From assembly GCA_020845495.1 (NCBI GenBank), contig JADLFM010000204.1, positions 1 through 14,549 of the forward strand: a DNA stretch of 14,549 nt, written 5' to 3'. This stretch comes from Chloroflexota bacterium (GTDB lineage: Bacteria; Chloroflexota; UBA6077; JACCZL01). Below the pieces are notes generated by a model that worked only from the letters and a program-made list of their open reading frames with translations, was not told where the DNA came from and ran no database searches. Numbering within the stretch: the stretch's first letter is position 1; each line of letters opens with the position of its first letter. The translations under genes were made by a program, and so were the position numbers. Positions 1 through 7,435 of this stretch are shown one piece after another.

Positions 1-66
1 CCCGTCGCGTTCTCCGATCTCCTGCCGACCACGACGAAGGGAGGTGCCCTCACTACCTCACGCTAG
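1..66 (+). CDS. Possible 3' end of an IS-encoded gene (partial)
   Basis: Reading frame 1 is open from the left window edge to a TAG at 64-66, giving about 21 codons. The stop falls 10 bases before a pair of direct repeats that look like the end of an IS21-type element. The last transposition gene (istB, the ATPase helper) normally stops just inside that end, so this could be its C-terminus. The peptide itself is not recognisable and is too short to judge, and a second frame also stays open here. The call rests on position only. Confidence 0.22.
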   Translation, partial: PVAFSDLLPTTTKGGALTTSR

Positions 67-75
67 CCCTGCCGG

Positions 76-121
76 GGTGGGGACTTTTCCCTGGCCACCG
101 GTGGGGACTTCCGCGTGGCCA
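76..121 (+). repeat. Two 22-bp direct repeats at the IS end
   Basis: Copy 1 is at 76-97 and copy 2 at 100-121. The first 11 bases (GGTGGGGACTT) and last 6 bases (TGGCCA) are identical, and the 5 bases between differ (TTCCC and CCGCG). The copies are separated by CC. In IS21-type elements such repeats are the binding sites for the IstA transposase near each terminus. Confidence 0.75.
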
Positions 122-127
122 TTGACA

Positions 128-782
128 GGAAGGTCGGGCGTAGTCGCGGGAACTACCAGTCGACCGGGCACTGAGCGGAAAGCGGTCGACAGGCCGTTCG
201 CTCGACGCTGACACGCGCTCCAATCGCGGTCACTGACGCCGCCGGCGAACCCCTCGAACCCACGATGTCTTTACCCTGTGGTCGTGCGCCCGGCCGAGCC
301 CGCTAGTTCGGTGTAGTGCGACGGCGACTGCCCGGCCAGTCGCTGCGCTACCGGACTGGTCTGGGCAGAGAGCGATCGAGTCACGCACAGAGACGGCGAC
401 GGGCGCTGAGTCGGGCCGTCGACGTGGGCCAAGACCGTCCGCGAGCCCTGACGTGAGATGCCCTGCGACCCGTTCGTCGTCCGATGGGCCGGGCCGGCAC
501 TCGACATGAGGAGAGCGATATCGCGGATGCCGGTCGCAACAGCGGTCGCTGCTCTGGTCGAAAGCTGCGGCGCAGCAGGATCAGCGATTCGCTTCATGCC
601 TCGAAGGAGCAACCGGTCAGGGCGGGCTGATCGGTCTGGCTGTACTAACAATATTCATCATTACGTGCACCGTCACTCGCGCTCGTCGTCGGCCAGGGCG
701 TCACGGTCGCACCGTGTTGATCAAGGGGCATCCGCAGGTGATGCCCTGTCACGGACAGGGTCACGTCCGAAGCGACCGCTGG
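128..782. other. 655-bp stretch with no recognisable gene
   Basis: This lies between the IS end and the stop of the nuclease-like gene. Both strands carry open frames (a minus-strand one at 271-651 and a plus-strand one from 458 to 817), but their translations are Arg/Ser/Ala-rich and low in hydrophobic core. They show no motif or ribosome binding site and match nothing I recognise. I see no tRNA or CRISPR repeat. The only structure is a pair of overlapping hairpins at 725-760. The stretch may be decayed DNA left by insertions at the edge of the locus. Confidence 0.5.
725..760 (-). terminator. Overlapping GC-rich hairpins downstream of the nuclease-like gene
   Basis: Two perfect 6-bp stems share three bases. 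One is GGGCAT (726-731) with ATGCCC (741-746), loop 9. The other is CCCTGT (744-749) with ACAGGG (755-760), loop 5. They lie 22-57 bases past the TGA of the gene ending at 783, where a transcript end would be expected. No T-run follows on the minus strand, so an intrinsic terminator is not proven. The hairpins could instead protect the 3' end of the mRNA. Confidence 0.3.
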
Positions 783-1775
783 TCACCGAAACGCCGACGG
801 CGGCACCAGCAGCCTGACCTGCTCGCGGTCGATCTGTAGCAGACGCTCCCGGCGAGAGTACCAGACATCGAACGCCGCAGACTCGATCGTCGCCTCACCG
901 TACGCGTGACTGCTGAATCCGAGGCGTCGGGTCAGGTAGGTCCAGGCACGGCGACCGTCAAAGAGCGGCTCGGCCTGGTCGAGCAGGAAATAACGTTCGA
1001 AGGTGAGTCCACTGTCAATCCCCGTTGGCGCCGGGCTGCCGGCATCCCGGCTCGGCAGCATGACGTACGCTGCGAACTTGGCCGGGGCACACCAACCGGT
1101 GACCGGATCGACGGCCACGTAGCGCACCGCTCGACGCCGCCACTTCTCGGCCTGTTGCGGATCGTCGGCCTCTTCGTTCCAGCGCCGCAGGTTCAGCAGG
1201 ACGTCGAACACATCCGCTGCGAAGTGCAGGCGGCCCTCGCTGCGCACCGCCACTGGCTCGGCGACCGCCAGCACCCGCTCGATCTCGGGGAGCACGTCCG
1301 GGCGCATCGCCTGCAGCGCTACGGCGTCGTGATTGAGCGCTTTGATCCGCTCGCGATCGATGTTAGGCAGGAGGAGCGTCTGAAAGGCGTCGATGCCGAC
1401 CTGCCGCATGACGTGGATCATGCCGGCCCCGAGATTGCGGCGGCCGCGCGCGACGTGGGCGCTGATCATCGAGACGAACGCGTCGGCCTCTCCCCATGGA
1501 CGCAGGACGTGAGCCGTCGCGAACTTGGCGTGGTTCGCTGCCGGGTCGGCGCGGCTGATCTCGAACTCGATCCAGAGGCGCCGCGTGCCGTCTGCCCGCT
1601 CAAGCATGACATCGGCACGGGGGTCATATCCGAGGAGCGTGCGGTCTCGTACGTCGAGGAGCGGCCGTTCTGCCGAGCAGCGCCAGCCGACGGGGCACCG
1701 CACCAGGAACTGATCCTGGAGGTAGCGTGCGAGGCCACCGTGGCTGGATGTCCGGGACCGACCACTGGCCTCCAT
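783..1775 (-). CDS. Putative PD-(D/E)XK-like nuclease-fold protein
   Basis: The protein is 330 aa and soluble, with no signal or membrane segment. Residues 36-84 look like a restriction-endonuclease-type core: E36, then a strand-like segment with D55 (PRADVML), then a hydrophobic strand LWIEFEI with E70 and E72, followed by NHAKF with K84. This is a D...ExE arrangement rather than the textbook D...ExK, so the catalytic lysine could be displaced to K84 or be missing. Residues 212-290 form a second region with a W-C-A-P-A-K-F-A-A-Y segment and F-D-G-R-R-A-W near 272-278. That region could recognise DNA, but I cannot name it. The ATG at 1775 is supported by AGAGGA seven bases upstream. It is the last gene of the locus and 199 bp after the helicase, so it may be transcribed with it. 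The nuclease assignment is inference from motif spacing. It could equally be a non-catalytic member of the fold. Confidence 0.65.
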   Translation of the reverse strand: MEASGRSRTSSHGGLARYLQDQFLVRCPVGWRCSAERPLLDVRDRTLLGYDPRADVMLERADGTRRLWIEFEISRADPAANHAKFATAHVLRPWGEADAFVSMISAHVARGRRNLGAGMIHVMRQVGIDAFQTLLLPNIDRERIKALNHDAVALQAMRPDVLPEIERVLAVAEPVAVRSEGRLHFAADVFDVLLNLRRWNEEADDPQQAEKWRRRAVRYVAVDPVTGWCAPAKFAAYVMLPSRDAGSPAPTGIDSGLTFERYFLLDQAEPLFDGRRAWTYLTRRLGFSSHAYGEATIESAAFDVWYSRRERLLQIDREQVRLLVPPSAFR

Positions 1776-1974
1776 CGAGATGTCCTCTTCACCGCATCAG
1801 TCCGTCAACCGCATCGCTGTTCTTGGGCATTCTCGATGCTCCATCCGCGGCGACGTCGCACTTTCGGTCAGGTGAACGCAATCTAGGTAGAGACCTCTTG
1901 GACTACCGAGACGTTCGTCGGAATGAAATCCCGGAGCGGAGGCGTCCATCTTCCAGGCTGGCGTCGTCTTGGAG
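1776..1974. other. Intergenic gap between helicase and nuclease-like gene
   Basis: This 199-bp gap is the only real break after the compact six-gene block. I find no convincing -35/-10 pair for the minus strand. There is an imperfect dyad with 6-bp arms GCATCG (1811-1816) and CGATGC (1834-1839) and a 17-base interior, 36-64 bases upstream of the nuclease-like start codon. It could be an operator or chance. The ribosome binding site of the next gene is at 1783-1790. Confidence 0.35.
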
Positions 1975-4797
1975 TCACGTGCCGTCGAGATAAATCGCTC
2001 TCGCTACTCTGTCTCGACGCCAGAGGCAGCCGCTACCTCGGTATTCCGAGCACGAGAAGCTCAGGCCCGCATGAAGCGAGGCGATCAAGGGCAGACGTCG
2101 ATGCTGCGGACAGGCGAGCCCGTTACCTGCCAAGATGTAATAGGCTTCACGCTCGCCGAGCGGACCTGCTCGTTCTGTTACTGAATCGTCGACCTCTTCC
2201 GAACCGTTGAAGAAGCAACCGATGTCGGAGCAGCGGGTTCGTATAGGCAAAGGCCAGAGGTCGAGTATCAGACGATGACCGGAGACCGGACAGACCGATG
2301 GAGCAGCTACCGCCATCGGTAGAAGCTCTTCGGCATCCGGTACCTCTGTATCTGGCGGATGGACTGGCGAGCCGTCCAACGACGCGAGGTCGATCTCCGC
2401 AGGAGGTAGTGGGGGTAGGACTGCCGCTGGACTCCCCATCACCGGTGGCGGATCCTCGATCGCGGAGACAGGTACGGCGCTTCGACGGTCCACCCGAGCG
2501 TCAAGCGGGACAAGTCCCGCCAAACTGGCCACGAGTGGGGCCGCAGATGGGGATTCGACCTCAAGCGTATATGTCAACCCTGCGGCTGTAGCCGCTTGAC
2601 CCCTAAGTGAGATTGCGAATCGATCTCCGTCGATGACGGCGAGGTCAGCCGGTGCGGGCTCATCTAGAAATCGTGCCTGAGGAAGTCGGATCTGCCAGTC
2701 AGCGTGGAGGTTCTTCCCACGAACCACCAATGCCGTGCCCTGATCATGAGCACGTTCGACCCAGCCGGCCGGCCGTGAGCCCTCACGGGCAGCGACAAGA
2801 AGATGGCGATTCGGAAGCCGCTGTTGATGGGCAGCGAGTCCTGCGAAGATTCCGCCCTCTCGAAAGAGTATTGGCCAGGCGGCAGGTGGCGGCGGTCCGG
2901 GCTGCCGCTCGCCTGTAGCGAGGGGAACGGAAGGAACGGCGAACTGGCCATCAGCCGTGCGAACGTCATCCAGAGTCAGCCGGACGATCGTCATACCGTC
3001 GAGCACCTGAGCAAGAGCCTGGTTTGCCCTGCCGCCCGCCATGCTGGCCCATCGATCCTCAAGGTGGCGCCAGTCTGCGACGACTATGAGATGGTGCCGT
3101 GCTCGCGAGACAGCCACGTTTACAAGGCGCCCGGCGAGGCTCCATAGGTCACCCCCAAGCAAGTAGCTCAGCCGCGTGTGGCCCGGTGCCGTGGTCAGAT
3201 CCAGGACGATGATGTCGGCTTCGTCACCCTGGTATCGGTGCACAGTAGATGCCCTCAGCCAGGTGATACCTCGGTCCACAGCGAGGGCGCGGATCAGTGA
3301 AGCCTGGGCACGGTACGGCGTGATCACACCAACAGTCCCACCCAGGGCGTGCGCCGCCTGTCGGGCCAATGTCATTGATATGAGGGCGCTGACAACGTTG
3401 AAGCGCGACCCTCCCAGGTGCTTCGGTTCGGCCTGGCTGTATGGCGCCAGGTCACCGATGTCGACGATCACACCACCGGCTGATGGTCGAGTCCGGACCG
3501 TTGGAGCAGTCCGAAGCTGGCCTGCGTAGAAGACCCGACTCACCCGTTCGGCAAGCGAGGGTGTCATTCGGTACTGTTCGGCAAGCGTGATCATTCGGGC
3601 GTCACTACCCTGCCCCGATGCGAGCCGCTGAACGATGCCAGCATGATCGAATACGCTCCGTTCGAGTGTCCGCTTCGCAGAGGGCTCCATCGTGAGGACC
3701 ACAGGTGGAAGCTGACGAAAATCGCCTGCATAGACGACTGAGCTCGCGGCGTACGATGATGCGAAGGCAGCAAGGGGTGTCGAGACCATGGACGACTCGT
3801 CAACGATTACCGTGTCGTAGATCTGCCCCTCCAACAAATCGGAGGTGGCGAGGCGCGCGGCGGTACACAGCAGGATGCGCGCATGCAGAGCCAGCAGATC
3901 AACCTCATGTCGAAGTTCCTGCCGACACGCCCGGACTTCGTCCTGCAGCTGGGCGAGGCGGAGACGATCGGCCTTGCGATCAGCACGCGTCCGTTCGAGC
4001 GCGCTTGAGAGGGTGTCGTACTGCTTCACGAGTGACGGCTTGAGCTGTCGAAGGGCGGCCAGGGGTGTGAGTGTGGAATGGTTTCGGACCTCTTCCCTTC
4101 GGGGATACCCGTACCGAACCACCACGCCGGGACGGCATAAGGACGGTCGGGCATTGTCCATGACCGCCAGTGCTGCAACGTCGAGAGCGTCGTTGCTGAC
4201 CGTGACGACCAGAACTCGACGGCCATTCGCCGCCAAAGCCGCCGCTAGCTGACCGAGCGTCCGCGTCTTGCCTGTGCCTGGAGGCCCCCAGACGAACCAC
4301 ACGCCGGGCCGCTGCCCCACGGCCACCGCACGAGACTGTTCAAGGTTAAGGCCCGGAAGCAGTACATCAGAGGTGGATGTTGCCGGGGCTATCACCGAGC
4401 CAGCACCTGGAGCGGCACCATCGAATAAGTTCGAGGCTGCGCGCTGTGGGAACCGCAGGCGATCTCGTAGCTGTTCAAGAATGAACCATAGCTTCACCAC
4501 GAGGGTCGCCCGTCCGGTCCGGTCCAGCGGCTCAGCGAGGGCTAAGACGATCTCATCCTCTTCGACGGAGATAACGCGCCCATCGACATGTTGGCCAGCC
4601 GACTCGACAGTGACCTCGGCATCATCGGGGACGGCGCACTGTCTGCCGAGCCGGAAGCGATACACGAACCGACCGCCGGTTTGACCCACGCGTTGTGCGC
4701 TGAACAAGGGGTAGCGATTGCCGCCCTTCCGCATTGCAGCGGCAATCTCGGCCTCCAGGGCAGGTATCCAGGTGCTGAGATGGTCCGAGATGGGCAT
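1975..4797 (-). CDS. SF1 (UPF1/DNA2-like) helicase with C-terminal Cys/His motifs
   Basis: The protein is 940 aa. The ATP-dependent helicase core is complete: Walker A GPPGTGKT (171-178), motif II DESS (333-336), motif III GDFRQLPP (358-365), motif IV QYRM (408-411), motif V TVHRYQGDEAD (518-528) and motif VI VAVSRARHH (561-569). A charged helical insert at about 256-300 matches the stalk of UPF1/DNA2-type SF1B enzymes, which translocate 5'-3'. Residues 640-735 may be a degenerate phospholipase-D-like domain. Residues 770-830 are proline- and acid-rich. The tail has two putative zinc sites: C836/H841/C856/C861 and C896/H899/C916/C924. The start chosen is the ATG at 4797, one base after the TAA of the MotB-like gene (TAACATG), which suggests translational coupling. 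An in-frame ATG at 4905 would add 36 residues rich in Gly, Thr and Arg and overlap that gene by 107 bases. It is the likely nucleic-acid motor of the locus. Confidence 0.92.
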   Translation of the reverse strand: MPISDHLSTWIPALEAEIAAAMRKGGNRYPLFSAQRVGQTGGRFVYRFRLGRQCAVPDDAEVTVESAGQHVDGRVISVEEDEIVLALAEPLDRTGRATLVVKLWFILEQLRDRLRFPQRAASNLFDGAAPGAGSVIAPATSTSDVLLPGLNLEQSRAVAVGQRPGVWFVWGPPGTGKTRTLGQLAAALAANGRRVLVVTVSNDALDVAALAVMDNARPSLCRPGVVVRYGYPRREEVRNHSTLTPLAALRQLKPSLVKQYDTLSSALERTRADRKADRLRLAQLQDEVRACRQELRHEVDLLALHARILLCTAARLATSDLLEGQIYDTVIVDESSMVSTPLAAFASSYAASSVVYAGDFRQLPPVVLTMEPSAKRTLERSVFDHAGIVQRLASGQGSDARMITLAEQYRMTPSLAERVSRVFYAGQLRTAPTVRTRPSAGGVIVDIGDLAPYSQAEPKHLGGSRFNVVSALISMTLARQAAHALGGTVGVITPYRAQASLIRALAVDRGITWLRASTVHRYQGDEADIIVLDLTTAPGHTRLSYLLGGDLWSLAGRLVNVAVSRARHHLIVVADWRHLEDRWASMAGGRANQALAQVLDGMTIVRLTLDDVRTADGQFAVPSVPLATGERQPGPPPPAAWPILFREGGIFAGLAAHQQRLPNRHLLVAAREGSRPAGWVERAHDQGTALVVRGKNLHADWQIRLPQARFLDEPAPADLAVIDGDRFAISLRGQAATAAGLTYTLEVESPSAAPLVASLAGLVPLDARVDRRSAVPVSAIEDPPPVMGSPAAVLPPLPPAEIDLASLDGSPVHPPDTEVPDAEELLPMAVAAPSVCPVSGHRLILDLWPLPIRTRCSDIGCFFNGSEEVDDSVTERAGPLGEREAYYILAGNGLACPQHRRLPLIASLHAGLSFSCSEYRGSGCLWRRDRVARAIYLDGT

Positions 4798-4798
4798 G

Positions 4799-5452
4799 TT
4801 AGCGGTGCCGCCCCTGGTCGTCGCAGTCGTCGTTCCTGAACCAAACCCAGAAGTCTGCCTTTCCCTCCTGCAGGGTGTCCCCGTTGTCGAACGGCCCACC
4901 AGCATAGGTCACCGTCACGCGGGTGAACATGCCTGGAAGAATCTCCCGGAGCCGCTGATTTGCGTGCTCAGATCGTTGGTACGCCAGCTTTCGGTTCTCC
5001 TCTCGTCGCTGGTCGTTTGGAGCCTGCCTGACCTGGATATGTGAAAAAGAAACGACGAGGAACACGCGTTGCTGCAGTCCGCGTTCATCATGCTCGAACG
5101 GGGCGAAAGCGTCTATAAGGGCTTCATCGCTTGGAATTTCCGCATTCTGATCAACTTTTCGACCGTCTCCAACTGTGGTTGAATTCTCAAGCCGCTCAGG
5201 CGGTCCCGGTCGAATCGATGGCAGACAGAGTGCAATGGCCGCTGTCGGGACCGGAGGCTGCGTAGGGATCGCGGTCTGGGTCGGCACAGTGGTCGGCACC
5301 AACGTTGGAGTCGGGATCACCTGTGGAGGCGGCGAAGGAGCCGAAACCAGAAATACCAGTGCAAGTCCAAGCAGTAGATCCGCGAATAGCCAACCACTCA
5401 GGGAAAGGGTGTTCCCGACGCGCGGATGCCCCGTCTCGTGTCGCTCGTCCAT
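4799..5452 (-). CDS. MotB/OmpA-like single-pass membrane protein (ZorB-like)
   Basis: The protein is 217 aa. A short charged N-terminus is followed by one membrane helix at about residues 18-38. The helix contains D25 in FADLLLGLAL, the position where MotB, ExbD and ZorB-type proteins carry the ion-carrying Asp. Residues 39-75 are a Pro/Thr-rich linker (PTPTLVPTTVPTQ), typical of an extracytoplasmic spacer. Residues 130-205 resemble a divergent OmpA/MotB peptidoglycan-binding domain: a VVSFSH strand, a helix with N-R-K-L-A-Y-Q-R and N-Q-R-L-R-E-I-L, then a VTVTYAGGP strand. The likely role is the stator partner anchoring its neighbour to the cell wall. It starts 10 bases after the TGA of the coiled-coil membrane gene and ends one base before the helicase ATG. 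The classification is by architecture; sequence identity to known MotB or ZorB proteins appears low. Confidence 0.75.
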   Translation of the reverse strand: MDERHETGHPRVGNTLSLSGWLFADLLLGLALVFLVSAPSPPPQVIPTPTLVPTTVPTQTAIPTQPPVPTAAIALCLPSIRPGPPERLENSTTVGDGRKVDQNAEIPSDEALIDAFAPFEHDERGLQQRVFLVVSFSHIQVRQAPNDQRREENRKLAYQRSEHANQRLREILPGMFTRVTVTYAGGPFDNGDTLQEGKADFWVWFRNDDCDDQGRHR

Positions 5453-5462
5453 ATTCTGTAGC

Positions 5463-7421
5463 TCAGATCGACGGCGCGCCGTTGACGGGAGGCGTGGGCA
5501 AAGGCGGTCTGACAGTCGCGTCAGTCAGCGTGCGGACCAGGTCCTGCACCTGCTGACCGTTGCTCGCGATAGCTTCCCGCACCCCACGCGAGCCATCCTG
5601 AATGGCGCCGCGCATCGCGTCACCGTTCCGCTCCACACTAGACTGCAATCCCGCCAGGGCGCCGCTTGCATCCTTCTGGGCAAGCGTTGCTCCCGCAAGC
5701 GCCGATTCGAGCGCGGCGAGTCGCCTGTCCAGTGCGGCTGCAGATGCATCAAGCTGGGCTGCCGCTCCGAAGAGCTGAGCGGCGTAGTCTTGCACGGCTT
5801 GAGCAGCCCCGGCCTGCACCGAAGCGAGACTGGCGGCCAACGCATGCGACCTCTGGGCCTGCTGCTCGACAATCTCGATGTCGGCACGGAGTGCCTCACG
5901 TGCCTGCTCGACTATCTTTTGAACGGTCGCCGCAAGCTTCTCCTGCTCACTGATAGCGGTCGCGCCCAACCGATCCGTGGCCTCAGCTGCCCGCACGAGG
6001 CTCTGATCAACGACCTGGAGGGTGTTAGGGATCCGCTCGGCCTGAGCTCCGAGTTGGCTGATCCCTCGGACTACCTCCATCTGTCCGGCCGCCAGTTCAA
6101 CGATACGATCGCCGAGTTGCTCTACCTTAGTGGCAGCGTTGGAGTGCGCAGTTGTCGAAGCCTGAATTGAGTTGACGAGTGCATCGGTTTGTGCTCCGAA
6201 GGCACCGAGAATCCCTTCCAATTGCGCGGCACTCGTACTGAGTCGCTCCGCATGATCGTGAATGCCATCGAGCACCCGAGCCTGCAGTCCGCTCAGCTCC
6301 CGAGAGAGTGCCGCCAGGCGTCTCAGCTCTTGCCGCACCTCGTCCCGCTGCGCATTGGCGACCTTGGTCAGGTCAGCGACTGCCTGCGTGGCATCACGCT
6401 GCCCCAGTACCAGGTCGCGAGCGCCGGCTGCTGCACGGCTCGCAGCTTCCGTCAGGGGGGGCAGTGCTCCGTCCACGGACTGTACCGCGCGCGTGAGACT
6501 TCCGACGGAGTCGTGCACGTCTGCGAAGAGCCCCTCAATGCGATCGGCCGTCCCAACCAACGTATCTGCACCAGCTCGTAGGTCATGTCCGAAACTCGCA
6601 TGCTCCGAGAGAAGCCTCTCGAAAGTCTGCCCGGAATCTTCGAGCATCAGGACTTGACGGTCGAGAGCCTCCAATTGCCGAGCCGCGACTCCATCGAGGC
6701 GATCGACAATGGTGGCCGCAGCCCCCAGAAAGGCTCGCCTCTCCTCACGTGCGCCCTCAAACCACCCCCGCTGTTCCGCAAATCGATCGTCCTCGCGCGC
6801 TTGCTCGCTGGCAGCAAGGATGTGCTCCGCCTGCGTCAAGGTCAGCCGAATGTGATCCCGCTCAGCTTGGCGATGCCGGTTGCGCCCGGCCTCTCTGACC
6901 TCAGAGATCCAGTGAACCCCGAGCGTCAAGACGACGATGCAGCAGATCAGGATGAACGATGTGAATGCCAGGGTACTGAGGTGTGCCCAGCCCGGCAACT
7001 CTCCAGCGATCCCCGTCTGCCACAATTCCAGGAATGATTTTCCCTCTGTGATCGTTCGTCTTGAAGGATCTGCTAGAACGCGGCCATATGCGCTCATGGC
7101 CTCTGAGATGCCGAACCACGTCAAGCCGACGGGAACCAGAATTAGTGCGTTGCGCAGCAACTCCATGAGGCCGATGTAGCTGGGATTAGCGCGCGAATGC
7201 ACTCGCTCGGCGAGACTCTGCGCATCGAATGCTTGAAGAAGTGGGATATCGGTCCAGACAGTCCGTATGCCCGGTTCACTACCGGCGGTGCGTACGGCGC
7301 CGGCCAACTGTCGTAAGTCTGCGGATCGTAAGTCTCCCAGGCCCTCGATGCGGTCGCTGAGAGTCTCCAGGTCATCCGCGACGCTGACAGCACTGTCATC
7401 GATGCGGGAATCGGCCGTCAT
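5463..7421 (-). CDS. Two-pass membrane protein with long coiled-coil tail (MotA/ZorA-like candidate)
   Basis: The protein is 652 aa. It has a cytoplasmic N-terminal segment (1-85), membrane helix 1 at about 88-108 (NALILVPVGLTWFGISEA), a 38-residue outer loop with FLELWQTG, and membrane helix 2 at about 147-170 (FTSFILICCIVVLTLG). A tail of about 480 residues follows, Ala/Gln/Glu-rich and heptad-like, and it should be almost entirely coiled coil. It ends in a Pro-rich tip (PPLPTPP). It sits directly before a MotB/OmpA-like gene. A membrane pair plus a long inward tail is the layout of ZorA/ZorB in Zorya. Only two helices are visible, whereas MotA, ExbB and ZorA types have three or four, so homology is unproven. 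The tail also resembles the signalling region of methyl-accepting chemoreceptors, though no sensory domain is seen. The ATG at 7421 follows AAGGGGG and lies 14 bases after the kinase stop. Confidence 0.75.
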   Translation of the reverse strand: MTADSRIDDSAVSVADDLETLSDRIEGLGDLRSADLRQLAGAVRTAGSEPGIRTVWTDIPLLQAFDAQSLAERVHSRANPSYIGLMELLRNALILVPVGLTWFGISEAMSAYGRVLADPSRRTITEGKSFLELWQTGIAGELPGWAHLSTLAFTSFILICCIVVLTLGVHWISEVREAGRNRHRQAERDHIRLTLTQAEHILAASEQAREDDRFAEQRGWFEGAREERRAFLGAAATIVDRLDGVAARQLEALDRQVLMLEDSGQTFERLLSEHASFGHDLRAGADTLVGTADRIEGLFADVHDSVGSLTRAVQSVDGALPPLTEAASRAAAGARDLVLGQRDATQAVADLTKVANAQRDEVRQELRRLAALSRELSGLQARVLDGIHDHAERLSTSAAQLEGILGAFGAQTDALVNSIQASTTAHSNAATKVEQLGDRIVELAAGQMEVVRGISQLGAQAERIPNTLQVVDQSLVRAAEATDRLGATAISEQEKLAATVQKIVEQAREALRADIEIVEQQAQRSHALAASLASVQAGAAQAVQDYAAQLFGAAAQLDASAAALDRRLAALESALAGATLAQKDASGALAGLQSSVERNGDAMRGAIQDGSRGVREAIASNGQQVQDLVRTLTDATVRPPLPTPPVNGAPSI

Positions 7422-7435
7422 CGTGCCCCCTTCAC

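Larger units (their letters stand above)
1..127. mobile_element. Terminal end of an IS21-family-like insertion sequence (partial)
   Basis: Two direct repeats stand exactly 24 bp apart at 76-97 and 100-121. Each reads GGTGGGGACTT, five variable bases, then TGGCCA. The second runs into TTGACA ending at 127, so read inwards the end begins TGTCAATGGCCA. Multiple internal terminal repeats with GGGGA and TGGCCA blocks and a TG...CA terminus are characteristic of IS21-family ends. The element would extend leftwards out of the window, with its boundary at about 127. The other end and any target duplication cannot be seen. The family call comes from remembered end structure, not from a search. Confidence 0.6.

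Noticed and set aside
271..651. A 126-codon minus-strand frame in the non-coding left region
   Set aside because: Low-complexity Ser/Arg/Ala/Thr composition, no ribosome binding site and no motif; a plus-strand frame overlaps it with equally poor character.
906..1886. A long open frame on the plus strand (326 codons) opposite the nuclease-like gene
   Set aside because: It mirrors the minus-strand gene, is rich in Arg, His, Asp and Val in the way antisense frames of GC-rich genes are, and has no recognisable motif. The minus-strand protein has strand and motif structure and a good ribosome binding site.
4798..4905. A 36-residue N-terminal extension of the helicase from the ATG at 4905
   Set aside because: It would overlap the MotB-like gene by 107 bases and encodes a Gly/Thr/Arg-rich run with no conserved look. 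The ATG at 4797, one base after the upstream stop, is the natural start.
5463..7421. A methyl-accepting chemoreceptor
   Set aside because: The tail is receptor-like in composition, but there is no sensory domain between the helices (only about 38 residues), no HAMP domain visible and no chemotaxis genes nearby, while a MotB/OmpA-like gene follows directly.
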